Numbered from the stretch's first letter, positions 8,306 through 17,596 are shown. The stretch is DNA of 64,000 bases from Rhodococcus sp. HM1 (GCF_023218075.1 NZ_JALPTB010000029.1:1-64000), one strand, 5' to 3'. Made by a program: numbers and translations. The notes: generated by a model from the sequence alone, not told the origin.

Positions 8306-9463
8306 CTACAACGACTGCGCCCACCGCCCGATGTCACCGCGTTCGAGCGCCAGCGCCAGCAGTTCCGGGAACCTGTCGGGTGTGCACGCGAACGCCGGGA
8401 TTCCCAGCGCCCCGAGCGCCGCCGCGTTCTCCCGATCGAAGGCCGGAGCACCGTCGTCGGACAGGGCCAGCAGCACCACCACCTGCACCCCGGCGTCGCG
8501 CATCGACGCCATCCGGCTGAGCATCTCCGCGCGGATCCCGCCCTCGTACAGGTCGGAGATCAACACGAACAGCGACTCGGTGGGCCGGGTGATCAGCGAC
8601 TGGCTGTATGCGATCGCACGGTTGATGTCGGTGCCGCCGCCGAGTTGCGTGCCGAACAGTACCTCCACCGGATCGGACAACTTGTCGGTCAGATCCACCA
8701 CCGCGGTGTCGAACACGACCAGCGACGTGCGCAGCGCCCGCATCGACGCGAGCACCGCCCCGAACACCGACGCGTAGACCACGCTCGACGCCATCGACCC
8801 CGATTGGTCGATCGCCAGCACCACGTCGCGCTGCACGGCCTGCGAGCGCCGGCCGTATCCGATCAGCCGCTGCGGCACCACCGTGCGGTACTCCGGCAGA
8901 TAGTGCGCGAGATTCGCGCGGATCGTGCGATCCCAGTCGATGTCGCGCAACTTCGGATTCGAGGTCCGCGCCGCCCGGTTCAGCGCACCGGTCACAGCGG
9001 ACCGGGTGTGCTGGGCGATGCGTTCCTCGATCTCGCGCACCACCTTCTCCACGACCATCCGCGCGGTCGCGCGGGTGGTTTCCGGCATCACCTTGTTCAA
9101 GCTGAGCAATGTGCCGACGAGATGCACGTCCGGTTCGACGGCGTCGAGCAGTTCCGGTTCGAGCAGCAGCTGCGTCAGCCCCAGCCGCTCCATCGCGTCG
9201 CGCTGCATGACCTGCACCACCGAGGTGGGGAAGTAGGTGCGGATGTCGCCGAGCCAACGCGCGACCCGCGGCGCCGAACCGCCCAGACCGGCGCTGCGCC
9301 GGCCGCTCGGATCCGGATCGCTGCGATCGTAGAGAGCGGCGAGGGCACCGTCCATCGCCTCGTCGTCGCTGGAGCTCAGCCCGCCGGTGGAGTCCTCGGA
9401 GGCTTCGCCGAGCAGCAGCCGCCAGCGACGCAGCCGTTCCGTCTCGTCCGATGATGTTGTCAC
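8306..9463 (-). CDS. VWA domain-containing protein, last gene of the SWIM/MoxR/DUF5682 operon
   Basis: A 385-residue protein with a von Willebrand factor A domain in its C-terminal half. MIDAS residues are visible: DQSGS at about 219-223, the Thr of GGGTDI at about 278 and the Asp of ISDLYEGG at about 304. The N-terminal 210 residues are helical and family-specific. VWA proteins paired with MoxR ATPases are generally thought to act as metal-dependent adaptors or chaperone partners; the target here is unknown. The GTG start overlaps the DUF5682 stop (GTGA), and the five genes upstream run without gaps. No signal peptide or transmembrane segment, so cytoplasmic. Confidence 0.85.
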   Translation of the reverse strand: MTTSSDETERLRRWRLLLGEASEDSTGGLSSSDDEAMDGALAALYDRSDPDPSGRRSAGLGGSAPRVARWLGDIRTYFPTSVVQVMQRDAMERLGLTQLLLEPELLDAVEPDVHLVGTLLSLNKVMPETTRATARMVVEKVVREIEERIAQHTRSAVTGALNRAARTSNPKLRDIDWDRTIRANLAHYLPEYRTVVPQRLIGYGRRSQAVQRDVVLAIDQSGSMASSVVYASVFGAVLASMRALRTSLVVFDTAVVDLTDKLSDPVEVLFGTQLGGGTDINRAIAYSQSLITRPTESLFVLISDLYEGGIRAEMLSRMASMRDAGVQVVVLLALSDDGAPAFDRENAAALGALGIPAFACTPDRFPELLALALERGDIGRWAQSL

Positions 9464-11676
9464 GCAGGAACTCCCAGGATCAGTGCGGTGGTGCGGACGG
9501 CGCGGGCCCCGCGCTCGGCATCGACGGAGGCGACGCTGCCGGGGGTCCGCTCGCCGCCACGCACCACCGCGCCGAGCGTGCGGCGCTCGGCGGGAGCGAA
9601 CGAGCCGAAGGTGCGGCGCAGCACGGGCAGCACGTCCACGAAATCCTGTGCGGGAAGTGCCGAGACCCAGTCGTCGATCAACCGCAGCAGGTCGCGGTCG
9701 TGCATGAGCAGGACCGCGCCGCCGCCCACGAATCCGTCGATCCAGCGCGCCTTCGCACCCGGATCGCTGCCCACCGACAGTGCCCGCGACACCCGCAGCG
9801 CGGTTTCGTGCTCGTCGATCCGGCCGATGTCGCGCAGCAGTCGCACGGTCCGTCCGGTGAGGATGCCGTCGACGTCGTCGCGGTCCGCGATCACCCGGAG
9901 GGCGGCGAGCCACCGCCCGGTCGTGTCCGCGTCGTCGCGGACGGCGATCGCGGTGTGCACCTCGTCGACGGCCTTGCGCAGTGCGTCCGCGGCATCGGCA
10001 TCCAGGCCGGTCGCCGCCGCGGGCAGGCCGGCGCAGATCCGCGCGAGCAAGGCGTCGGTGACGTGCGCGAGCGAGGACAGGTCGGTGCCCCGGACATCGC
10101 CGTACCGCAGTGTGCGGATCAGCGCCGGCAGCGCCGACATCAGGTGCAGCACGTCGTGATCGAGCGCGGCTGCGGCATCGACCGCGGACAGCACATCGGG
10201 GATCGCTGTGCGCAGGTCGGCGAGCAGCGCCTTCTCCAGCGTCTCGGTGACCGCACCGAGGGAAACGTCGGGGCGGCTTACCCGGTCGAGGACCACCGCG
10301 TGCGCCGCCGATTCGACGGTCGTTCCCCACCGTGAGGCCTCGACGACGGCGACGGACAGTTCCGGCTCCCACCGCAGCGTCCACGACTCACGGAAGGTGC
10401 CGGTGGAACGGACCGCGCTCGTCGCCGGCTTCGCCCAGTCGATGCCGAGCAGCGCGAGGCGGTGCAGCAACCGCGACCGCTGCAGGTCGTTGTCCTTGCG
10501 CAGATCCAGGTCGAGGTTCTTGTCGACCGCGGACCGCTTGAGCCGCAGCGTCTTCGACCGGGCCTGCAGGTCCGCGTCCAGAGGAACCGTCGGGGTGTCG
10601 TCGGGGATCTCGCCGAGCGCCTCGCCGACGACGAGTCGCCGCGTCACCAGGTCGAGCAGCACGTCGTCGCCGTCGCACAGCACCGACCGGGTCGCCTCGG
10701 TGACCTCGGTGAGGCCGGGCAGGGGGCGCTCGCGCAGCGCGGCGAGCGCCTCGGCCAGTCGGGTGGCCTCGATGACGTGTGCGCTCGAGACCGGCAGGTC
10801 TTCGCGGCGCAGTTCCCGCGCGACCCGAGTGAACCACCGTTCGATCGTGTGGTCGTGGTGGGTGAACAGATGGTGGTACCAGCCGGGCGAGGTGATGCCC
10901 GCGCCGTATCCGGACGCCGACGACAGCCGCGAGTGCGTCCACGGCACCCACGTGAGTGACGACTTGATCTTCGGCATGCCCTTGAGCAGTCGCGCATCGG
11001 GTGCCGCGGGCCCGAGTTTGCCGGACAGCGCCGGCGCGTGCAGCGCCCCGCACACCACCGCGATCTTCTGGGCTCCGGCCTTGACGGTCGCGCGCAGCAC
11101 CTGGCGCATGTGCGCTTCGCGTCGCAGCGTGTGCTCGTCGATCTCCATCGTCTCGCGCATTGCCGCCATCGCGTCGGTGATGGCATCGAAACTGTCTGCG
11201 TGACAGTCATTTTCGATGTTCGTGTCGTCTCGATGCCGGGTACGGGATTCGACGACGGCGTCCCACCACTGCTCGAAATCGTCGTAGCCGCCGGCCGCGG
11301 CGAGCGCGTCCAGCGGATCCGGACCCTGCTCGCCGGCCGGCCGGTCCGCCGCGAGGCTCAGCGTCGCCGGCAGATCGCAGAAGCGGACGTCCGCGTCGTG
11401 CAGGATCGCCCACTGCAGTGCCTGCCACTCCGGGGAGAACGTGGCCAGCGGCCAGAACGCGGCCGTCGCCGGATTACCGCTCGCGTAGCCGAGCAGCGCG
11501 ACGGGCGGGCACATCTGCTCGGACGCCGCCAGAGCTACCAGCGGATCGGCGTCGGCGGGGCCCTCGATGAGCACGGTGTCCGGTTCGAACTCGGCGAGCG
11601 CGCGCAGCAGCGCGCGCGCCGAGCCCGGCCCGTGGTGCCGGATGCCCAGCACCCGGACCTGCGCGGTCACACTCAC
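9460..11676 (-). CDS. DUF5682 family protein
   Basis: A 738-residue cytoplasmic protein of the uncharacterised DUF5682 family. The first 220 residues have a pattern reminiscent of TraB/ChaN/erythromycin-esterase-like folds: GIRHHGPGS at 11-19, LIEGP at 36-40, EAHM at about 187-190 and GALHAP at 210-215. These contain paired His/Glu that could form a metal or catalytic site; this is inference from motif spacing. The remaining 500 residues are mostly alpha-helical. The GTG start is 4-nt coupled to the MoxR stop and the stop is coupled to the VWA start, so near-stoichiometric expression with both is likely. Confidence 0.8.
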   Translation of the reverse strand: MSVTAQVRVLGIRHHGPGSARALLRALAEFEPDTVLIEGPADADPLVALAASEQMCPPVALLGYASGNPATAAFWPLATFSPEWQALQWAILHDADVRFCDLPATLSLAADRPAGEQGPDPLDALAAAGGYDDFEQWWDAVVESRTRHRDDTNIENDCHADSFDAITDAMAAMRETMEIDEHTLRREAHMRQVLRATVKAGAQKIAVVCGALHAPALSGKLGPAAPDARLLKGMPKIKSSLTWVPWTHSRLSSASGYGAGITSPGWYHHLFTHHDHTIERWFTRVARELRREDLPVSSAHVIEATRLAEALAALRERPLPGLTEVTEATRSVLCDGDDVLLDLVTRRLVVGEALGEIPDDTPTVPLDADLQARSKTLRLKRSAVDKNLDLDLRKDNDLQRSRLLHRLALLGIDWAKPATSAVRSTGTFRESWTLRWEPELSVAVVEASRWGTTVESAAHAVVLDRVSRPDVSLGAVTETLEKALLADLRTAIPDVLSAVDAAAALDHDVLHLMSALPALIRTLRYGDVRGTDLSSLAHVTDALLARICAGLPAAATGLDADAADALRKAVDEVHTAIAVRDDADTTGRWLAALRVIADRDDVDGILTGRTVRLLRDIGRIDEHETALRVSRALSVGSDPGAKARWIDGFVGGGAVLLMHDRDLLRLIDDWVSALPAQDFVDVLPVLRRTFGSFAPAERRTLGAVVRGGERTPGSVASVDAERGARAVRTTALILGVPA

Positions 11677-12776
11677 CCGGCGACCTCGCGGCACGCACGG
11701 TAGAAGTCGGCCCACTCGGGACGGCCGCGGACGACGGCTTCGAGGTACTCGTCCCACACGACGGTGTCGGCGACCGGATCCTTGATCACGGCACCGAGGA
11801 TGCCGGCGGCGACGTCGGCCGAGCGGAGCACACCGTCCCCGAAGTGGGCCGACAGGGCGAGCCCGTTGGTGACCACCGAGATGGCCTCCGCGGTGGACAG
11901 GGTGCCGGACGGCGACTTGAGCTTGGTGCGGCCGTCGCTGGTCACGCCGCGCCGCAGCTCCCGGAAAACCGTTACCACGCGCCGGATCTCGTCGGCCGCC
12001 GCCGGAACCTGCGGCAGTTCCAGTGCGGACCCGAGCTGGGCGACGCGCCGCGCGACGATCTCCACCTCGTCGTCCTCGCTGGCGGGCAGCGGCAGCACCA
12101 CGGTGTTGAACCGTCGGCGCAGCGCCGACGAGAGGTCGTTGACACCGCGGTCGCGGTCGTTGGCGGTGGCGATGACGTTGAATCCCTTGGCCGCCTGCAC
12201 CTCGATGCCGAGTTCGGGGACGGGCAGCGTCTTCTCGGACAGGATCGTGATGAGCGCGTCCTGCACGTCGGCGGGAATGCGCGTCAGTTCCTCGATGCGG
12301 GCGACGGCGCCGTCGCGCATCGCGGTCATCACCGGGGACGGCACCAGCGCGGCCGGGGTGGGACCCTCGGCGAGCAGCCGCGCGTAGTTCCAGCCGTAGC
12401 GGACCGCTTCCTCGGCGGTGCCGGCGGTGCCCTGCACCAGACGCGTGGAGGTTCCGGAGATCGCCGCCGCCAGATGCTCGGACACCCAGGTCTTGGCGGT
12501 GCCGGGTACACCGAGCAGCAGCAATGCGCGATCGGTGGCCAGTGTCGCGACCGCCACCTCCATGAGCCGACGCGGCCCGACGTACTTGGGGCTGACGACG
12601 GTGCCGTCGGACAGTTCCCCGCCGAGCAGGTACGTCACGACCGCCCACGGCGACAGCTGCCAGGACGGCGGCCGCGGACGATCGTCGACGCGGGCGAGCG
12701 CGGCGAGTTCGTGCGCGTACTGCTGCTCCGCGTGCGGGCGCAGCAGGTTCGGCTCGTCGATGACGGTGTCGGTCAA
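11673..12776 (-). CDS. MoxR-type AAA+ ATPase
   Basis: A 367-residue ATPase. Walker A GVPGTAKT is at 89-96, sensor 1 FNVIATAND near 200 and an arginine-rich SALRRRFN near 220, followed by the helical lid. The Walker B position reads ARIEE (159-163) rather than the usual hydrophobic-DE, so a Glu replaces the Mg-coordinating Asp. MoxR ATPases remodel protein partners together with VWA proteins; a VWA gene closes this operon. The start is a TTG at 12776 embedded in the upstream stop (TTGA); no ATG or GTG fits as well, and the overlap mirrors the other junctions. Confidence 0.85.
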   Translation of the reverse strand: MTDTVIDEPNLLRPHAEQQYAHELAALARVDDRPRPPSWQLSPWAVVTYLLGGELSDGTVVSPKYVGPRRLMEVAVATLATDRALLLLGVPGTAKTWVSEHLAAAISGTSTRLVQGTAGTAEEAVRYGWNYARLLAEGPTPAALVPSPVMTAMRDGAVARIEELTRIPADVQDALITILSEKTLPVPELGIEVQAAKGFNVIATANDRDRGVNDLSSALRRRFNTVVLPLPASEDDEVEIVARRVAQLGSALELPQVPAAADEIRRVVTVFRELRRGVTSDGRTKLKSPSGTLSTAEAISVVTNGLALSAHFGDGVLRSADVAAGILGAVIKDPVADTVVWDEYLEAVVRGRPEWADFYRACREVAG

Positions 12777-14242
12777 CTCAACTCCTCGTGAAGGGTTCGG
12801 CGAAGTTTCAGGATGTCGGCGGCCGTCGCGAAGCGATTGAGCCGGACGAGGTCGTCGGTGCGGGTGGCGGCGTCGTCGAACAGGTCGACCAGTTCGAACG
12901 GGGCGCGGCGCGCGAGCAGGTCGGTCAGCGCCCGGAAGCTGTGCGAAGTCGGCGCCGCGGCGGTGTAGAGGACGGTGAGGACCTTCCGGGCGATGTCGGC
13001 GGGCCACGGTGCGGGCAGCGCGGCGATGTCGTCGACGAGCAGCAGTTGCCGGGCGGACATGCGTCGCAGGTGCTCGACGAGCACATCCCGAGGTGCGTGT
13101 TCGGCAACCCGGAGGCCGGCCCGGTCCTCGCGCGGCAGCAGCGCGGCGGCCCAGGCGCTGTCGCGCTGATGATCGACGGCGGTCTCCCGGCCGTGCCGCA
13201 GGACGTCCCGCAGGTGCTCGCTCACCTCGAGGTCCAGCACGTCGCCGATCCGCATGCCGGACGCGAGCCACGCGGACAGCGGCGCGGACGCCGCCAGCGC
13301 CCACACCCGGGCCCGGTCGCGGGCCTCCTCGACCGGGTACGCGCGGTCGGCGCGTGCCGCCTCGGCGGCACGGGGGAGCGGATCGTCGAGACCGTCGCGC
13401 ATCGCTTCCGCGTCGAGCACGTCCGGGATCGTGAACTCGACGGCGCCGTCGTGCACGCGCGCCCAGGCTCGGACACGCCCGGTCATGCGGCGGCCGAACG
13501 CGGACTCGGGGAGCCGGCGCAGCAGATCGAGTGCCACGTTGCGGACCTTGCGGCTGCGGTCGTCCAGCGCGGTGTCGAGCAGGTCCTCGTCGTACGCACC
13601 CAACCCGGCCGCGAGTTCGGTGAGCAGGTTCTGGCGGTTCGCGGCCGTCTCGGTGCTCCACGACGCGGCGAGCAACTCGGTCGCCGCGGCGGGGTCCTGT
13701 GCGCGCAGGGCCCGGAACCAGCGGCGCCGGGCGGCCGCGGCACCGTGCTGCCACACGGACGGATCGTCGGTGTCGGGCGCGACCAGATCGGACCAGCGCG
13801 GATTCTGCTGCGCCAGCCATCGGCCGCGCGGCCCGAGCAGGACGAGCAGCTTGTCCCGCAGCTCCTCGTCGAGCGCCGAGGCGCGCCCGAGCAGGTCCAC
13901 GACGATGCCGTGCGGGGCGCGGAAACCCTGTGCGGCATCGAGCCATTCGCCGATCAGGTCGGATCGCACGGTGAGCAGTGCACGGAGTCGTTCGCCTGCT
14001 GCCGGGGGCAGCAGCGGCCGGTCGTCGTCGGCGGCGGGCTCGGGCAGCGGGCGCGTCACGGGAACGGATCCGGCGGCGACGAACGCGCGTTCCAGTGCCG
14101 CGGCACCGAGCAGGCGGTGCTCGGGCGGGGCCACGATGGCGGCTGCCGCGTCCTGGGTGTGCAGCGCGGCGAAATCGGGTTCGGTACGGGCGGTGCCCAG
14201 CAACGCCGCCGAGGTCAGGGTCTCGAGTCCGTGCGTGCTCAC
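12773..14242 (-). CDS. DUF5691 family protein (HEAT-like helical repeats)
   Basis: A 489-residue, Leu/Ala/Arg-rich helical protein without signal peptide. Repeating amphipathic helices ([21 protein letters not shown], for example) resemble HEAT/armadillo scaffolds. It matches what I know as DUF5691, found next to SWIM and MoxR genes. No catalytic motif was seen; a scaffold or substrate adaptor role is plausible. The GTG start at 14242 overlaps the SWIM stop (GTGA) and its own stop overlaps the MoxR TTG start. Confidence 0.75.
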   Translation of the reverse strand: MSTHGLETLTSAALLGTARTEPDFAALHTQDAAAAIVAPPEHRLLGAAALERAFVAAGSVPVTRPLPEPAADDDRPLLPPAAGERLRALLTVRSDLIGEWLDAAQGFRAPHGIVVDLLGRASALDEELRDKLLVLLGPRGRWLAQQNPRWSDLVAPDTDDPSVWQHGAAAARRRWFRALRAQDPAAATELLAASWSTETAANRQNLLTELAAGLGAYDEDLLDTALDDRSRKVRNVALDLLRRLPESAFGRRMTGRVRAWARVHDGAVEFTIPDVLDAEAMRDGLDDPLPRAAEAARADRAYPVEEARDRARVWALAASAPLSAWLASGMRIGDVLDLEVSEHLRDVLRHGRETAVDHQRDSAWAAALLPREDRAGLRVAEHAPRDVLVEHLRRMSARQLLLVDDIAALPAPWPADIARKVLTVLYTAAAPTSHSFRALTDLLARRAPFELVDLFDDAATRTDDLVRLNRFATAADILKLRRTLHEELS

Positions 14243-15534
14243 AGGGCGACCGCCTCCTGGCCCGGCTCGAACACCGAGGCCGGTATCACGGCGTGCCCGT
14301 CCCACTCGCCGCACACCGTCACCGGGTGGCCGCCGGACACCGCGAGCAGACGCCAGCGGCTGTCGAGATCACCGGCCAGTGGAAGGGCACGTTCGGCCCG
14401 GTCGACGAGCCACCACCGGTCGTCGATGCGGGTGGGTGTCACGGCGGTGAGCAGCGCCGGCCACGAGCGGATCCACGGATCGGCACCGAGCGCGCCGGCG
14501 TAGTCGCTCAGCGCGGTGTCGAAATCCGTCGCCCGCAGGGTCGTGAACGGTTCCGGTGCCGCGTGCCGGGTGCCGATCAGCGCGCGCAACGGTGCGGCCC
14601 CGGGATAGAAGTGCAGGTCGGCGTCGACGAGGGTGTCGGGCACCGGCGCCTCGGCGTCGAATCGTGTTGTGCCGTGCGAGAAATCGAGCACCACCGCCCA
14701 TCGTCCGGTGTCCCGTCCGCGCAGCCACAGCTTGCGGGTGTAGATGCGGTTGTCCTCGGTCGTGCGGCTCGCGACCGCCTGCCAGCGGTCGCGGACCGCG
14801 GGTTCACGGCGCACCTCGTCCGTTCTGGTGGGGAATCCGAGGTGCGTGCAGACCGATCGGACCAGCGGTTCGGGCAGTTCCGCGAGGCTCCGGAAGGCCC
14901 GGATCAGCAGGTGCAGGCGCGCGTATTCAGCGAGCACCCGTGCGGGCCAGTCCTCGTGGGTCGCGACGACGGACGGCAGCGCCCGCAGCGCCCCGGCGAC
15001 GCCGGGCACCTGCGCGTCGACCATGCGTCCGGCGATCTCGTCGTAGGTGGCGTAGCCGTGGTCGACGGACCCGAGTCCGTTGCGGATGCGGTCGGTGAGC
15101 CAGCGATCGAGATCCTCGAGTCCCGCGGCGGCCCGTTCGAGGCGGCGCTGCAGCGCGGCCGGGTCGGTTTCCTTCGGAGCAGTGTCCTCGGAAGTCGTTG
15201 CCTTTTCGGCTTTTTCGGCCCTGCTCTTCAGCCAGGCGGTGACGGCGTCGGGTGCGGTCCCTTCGGGGACGGACCCCGCGGACCACTGCATGAGCAGGCT
15301 CAGGGCGTGCTTGCAGGGAAACTTCCGGCTCGGGCACGAACACCGGTAGGCGGGCCCGGTCAGGTCCACCGAAGCCAGGTAGTTGCTCGCGCCGCTGCCG
15401 CGGCACACACCCCACAGGGCGCGGTCGCTGCGTCCGGTCTCCGTCCATTTCGACGCCAGCCCGCGCGCCGCCGTCTCCGACGAACGGTCGGGGGCGGCCG
15501 CGGCGATCTGAGCGGGGGACCAGGGTGTCGTCAC
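14239..15534 (-). CDS. SWIM zinc finger family protein, first gene of the five-gene operon
   Basis: A 431-residue protein with a SWIM zinc finger CxC-x6-CxH (CSC at 65-67, Cys74, His76) near the N-terminus, a fold used for DNA or protein binding. A Lys/Glu-rich linker follows at about 120, then a largely helical/beta C-terminal region without known motifs. GTG 15534 fits the family's usual N-terminus; an ATG at 15573 is possible. It heads the operon SWIM-DUF5691-MoxR-DUF5682-VWA and begins 42 bp behind the bioQ stop on the same strand, so some transcription may come from the bioQ promoter. Confidence 0.8.
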   Translation of the reverse strand: MTTPWSPAQIAAAAPDRSSETAARGLASKWTETGRSDRALWGVCRGSGASNYLASVDLTGPAYRCSCPSRKFPCKHALSLLMQWSAGSVPEGTAPDAVTAWLKSRAEKAEKATTSEDTAPKETDPAALQRRLERAAAGLEDLDRWLTDRIRNGLGSVDHGYATYDEIAGRMVDAQVPGVAGALRALPSVVATHEDWPARVLAEYARLHLLIRAFRSLAELPEPLVRSVCTHLGFPTRTDEVRREPAVRDRWQAVASRTTEDNRIYTRKLWLRGRDTGRWAVVLDFSHGTTRFDAEAPVPDTLVDADLHFYPGAAPLRALIGTRHAAPEPFTTLRATDFDTALSDYAGALGADPWIRSWPALLTAVTPTRIDDRWWLVDRAERALPLAGDLDSRWRLLAVSGGHPVTVCGEWDGHAVIPASVFEPGQEAVAL

Positions 15535-15576
15535 GTCGGAGCAACGTACGGGAGGGGTCCGACAGGACGCCAACCG

Positions 15577-16203
15577 TCAGTGCGTGACGTGTTCGTCGAG
15601 CCGGCGCCGGATGCCGTCGACGAGCAGATCCAGACCGAAGTCGAACCGGACCGCCGGATCGCCGTCGAGCAGGTCGTCGTCGGAGGTAGCGGGGGTTTCG
15701 GTGGTCACGTCGGGGGAGACCGGGGACCGCGTGAGCGCGCCGAATTCCGCGAGTTGGAGGCGCGACTGCTCGTCGACGGTGTGGCCGAGTACATAGTGCA
15801 GCAGCGCGTAGCCGGCGAGTTCGGCGTGCGCGCGGGACAGCCCCGCGCGCTGGGCGACGGCGACGAAACTGTCGCGGGCGCGGGAGGTGGTCAACCGGGA
15901 CGCGTAGCTGGAGGCGACGAGTTCGGCGCCGTCGCGGTGCGCGAGCAGTGCGGCGCGGAATCGGTGGGCGAGTTCGGCGAGGGCCTCGTCCCACGATTCG
16001 GTGCTCGGCGGGGCGTCCACGCCCTCGAGGATGCGGTCGGCCATCGCGCCGAGCAGTGTCTGCTTGTTGGGGAAATGCCAGTACAGGGCGCCCGGCTGCA
16101 CGCCGAGCGATCCGGCGAGCTTGCGCATCGTCAGGTCGCCGAGACCGTATTCGTCGAGGATCGCCATGGCGCCGTCGAGAACGTCGCCGCGTCGCAACTG
16201 CAC
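15577..16203 (-). CDS. bioQ: Biotin regulator BioQ, TetR family
   Basis: A 208-residue TetR-family repressor. The helix-turn-helix ([21 protein letters not shown]) is followed by a tetracycline-repressor-like C-terminal domain. It diverges from bioB across two TGAAC-N3-GTTCA sites, the motif type reported for BioQ in corynebacteria and mycobacteria, which supports the assignment strongly. BioQ represses biotin synthesis genes and often itself. The GTG start at 16203 is preceded by GAGGGAG. Confidence 0.85.
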   Translation of the reverse strand: MQLRRGDVLDGAMAILDEYGLGDLTMRKLAGSLGVQPGALYWHFPNKQTLLGAMADRILEGVDAPPSTESWDEALAELAHRFRAALLAHRDGAELVASSYASRLTTSRARDSFVAVAQRAGLSRAHAELAGYALLHYVLGHTVDEQSRLQLAEFGALTRSPVSPDVTTETPATSDDDLLDGDPAVRFDFGLDLLVDGIRRRLDEHVTH

Positions 16204-16236
16204 CTGTTCGCTCCCTCTGTTTCGTGCTTGTCCCCT

Positions 16237-16265
16237 TTGACAGTAGTCGACCACCGCCCTAACCT
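16237..16265 (+). promoter_or_regulatory. Candidate bioB promoter
   Basis: A consensus -35 TTGACA (16237-16242) is followed after 17 bp by TAACCT (16260-16265) as a weaker -10. The two BioQ-type operators begin inside the -10, so bound repressor would block initiation. Confidence 0.5.
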
Positions 16266-16294
16266 GAACGCTGTTCAAGTGAACGGTGTTCAAG
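16265..16294. promoter_or_regulatory. Tandem BioQ-type operators
   Basis: Two adjacent 15-bp units, TGAACGCTGTTCAAG (16265-16279) and TGAACGGTGTTCAAG (16280-16294), differ at one base. Each contains a perfect inverted repeat TGAAC-N3-GTTCA. Centre-to-centre distance is 15 bp. They lie between bioQ and bioB. Confidence 0.75.
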
Positions 16295-16323
16295 TTTGTT
16301 CCCGATACTCCAGGAGATCCGCC

Positions 16324-17337
16324 GTGACCAAGGCACTCGCCCCCACCGACATCCTCGCGGTGGCCCGCGAACAGGTGCTCGACCGCGGTGACGGTCTGCG
16401 CCGCGACCAGATCCTCGAAGTGCTGCAGCTGCCCGACGAGAGGCTCGAGGACCTGCTCACCCTCGCGCACGACGTGCGCATGAAGTGGTGCGGACCCGAG
16501 GTCGAGGTCGAGGGCATCATCAGCCTCAAGACCGGCGGCTGCCCCGAGGACTGCCACTTCTGTTCGCAGTCGGGTCTGTTCGCCTCCCCGGTGCGCTCCG
16601 CGTGGCTCGACATCCCGAGCCTCGTCGAGGCCGCGAAGCAGACCGCCAAGACCGGAGCCACCGAGTTCTGCATCGTCGCCGCGGTCCGTGGCCCGGACGC
16701 CCGGCTGATGGCGCAGGTCGCCGCCGGTGTCGAGGCCATCCGCAACGAGGTCGACATCCAGGTCGCGTGCTCGCTGGGCATGCTCACCCAGGAGCAGGTC
16801 GACCAGCTCGCCGCGATGGGTGTGCACCGCTACAACCACAACCTCGAGACCTCCAGCTCGTACTTTCCGAACGTCGTCACCACCCACACCTGGGAGGAAC
16901 GGTGGGAGACGCTGCGCATGGTCCGCGAAGCGGGTATGGAGGTGTGCTGCGGCGGCATCCTCGGGATGGGGGAGACGCTCGAGCAGCGCGCCGAGTTCGC
17001 CGCCGAACTCGCCGAACTCGGCCCGGACGAGGTGCCGCTGAACTTCCTCAATCCGCGCCCCGGCACGCCCTTCGGCGACCTGGACGTGTTGCCCGCGGCC
17101 GACGCCCTGCGCGCGGTCGCCGCGTTCCGGCTCGCGCTGCCCCGCACCATCCTGCGGTTCGCCGGCGGACGGGAGATCACCCTCGGCGACCTGGGTGCCA
17201 AGCAGGGCATCCTCGGCGGCATCAACGCCGTCATCGTCGGCAACTACCTCACCACGCTGGGACGCCCCGCCGAATCCGATCTGGATCTGCTAGGCGAGCT
17301 GAAGATGCCGATCAAGGCCCTGAGCGAAAGCTTCTGA
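16324..17337 (+). CDS. bioB: Biotin synthase
   Basis: A 337-residue radical SAM enzyme inserting sulfur into dethiobiotin, the last step of biotin synthesis. The radical SAM cluster Cys are C73, C77 and C80 (CPEDCHFC), preceded by the typical [10 protein letters not shown]. Further conserved segments include YNHNLETS and [15 protein letters not shown] 16324 has GGAG upstream (in CAGGAGATCCGCC). It is followed after one base by bsaP. No other biotin genes (bioA, bioD, bioF) are in the window. Confidence 0.95.
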   Translation: MTKALAPTDILAVAREQVLDRGDGLRRDQILEVLQLPDERLEDLLTLAHDVRMKWCGPEVEVEGIISLKTGGCPEDCHFCSQSGLFASPVRSAWLDIPSLVEAAKQTAKTGATEFCIVAAVRGPDARLMAQVAAGVEAIRNEVDIQVACSLGMLTQEQVDQLAAMGVHRYNHNLETSSSYFPNVVTTHTWEERWETLRMVREAGMEVCCGGILGMGETLEQRAEFAAELAELGPDEVPLNFLNPRPGTPFGDLDVLPAADALRAVAAFRLALPRTILRFAGGREITLGDLGAKQGILGGINAVIVGNYLTTLGRPAESDLDLLGELKMPIKALSESF

Positions 17338-17338
17338 C

Positions 17339-17536
17339 ATGTTCGATCCGTTCACGGGCGCCGAGCTCGACGGCGCCGAGCCGGTCCGGCCGCGTGCCGC
17401 GCAACTCGGCCTCGAACCGCCGCGCTTCTGCGCACAGTGCGGCCGCCGGATGATCGTCCAGATCACCCCGGACGGATGGTGGGCGCGGTGCTCCCGCCAC
17501 GGCACGATCGATTCGGCCCAGGACGAGCAGCGCTGA
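17339..17536 (+). CDS. bsaP: Biotin synthase auxiliary protein BsaP
   Basis: A 65-residue protein starting one base after the bioB stop. It has CAQC at 31-34 and a further Cys in WARCSRHG. This arrangement matches the small Cys-containing protein described next to bioB in mycobacteria as required for BioB activity, probably by handling the auxiliary iron-sulfur cluster consumed as sulfur donor. The sequence shows the Cys pattern and the location; the function is from the known family. The N-terminus ([12 protein letters not shown]) is Asp/Pro rich. Confidence 0.8.
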   Translation: MFDPFTGAELDGAEPVRPRAAQLGLEPPRFCAQCGRRMIVQITPDGWWARCSRHGTIDSAQDEQR

Positions 17537-17539
17537 GCG

Positions 17540-17596
17540 TGCGACTGCGCTGAACATGCGACTGCGCTGAACATGCGACTGCGCTGAACATGCGAC
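17540..17596. repeat. 17-bp tandem repeat, about 3.4 copies
   Basis: The unit TGCGACTGCGCTGAACA is repeated exactly three times (17540-17590) plus six bases, directly after the bsaP stop and running into a terminator hairpin. It is non-coding and probably varies in copy number. Confidence 0.85.

Noticed and set aside
11673-13946. Possible longer MoxR protein starting at 13946
   Set aside because: The extension is an Arg-rich shadow of DUF5691; the TTG at 12776 fits the overlap pattern of the operon.
13978-17337. 1119-codon open frame on the plus strand ending in BioB
   Set aside because: Only the last 337 codons (bioB) are real; the rest is antisense to DUF5691, SWIM and bioQ and has shadow-type Arg/Gly-rich composition typical of high GC.
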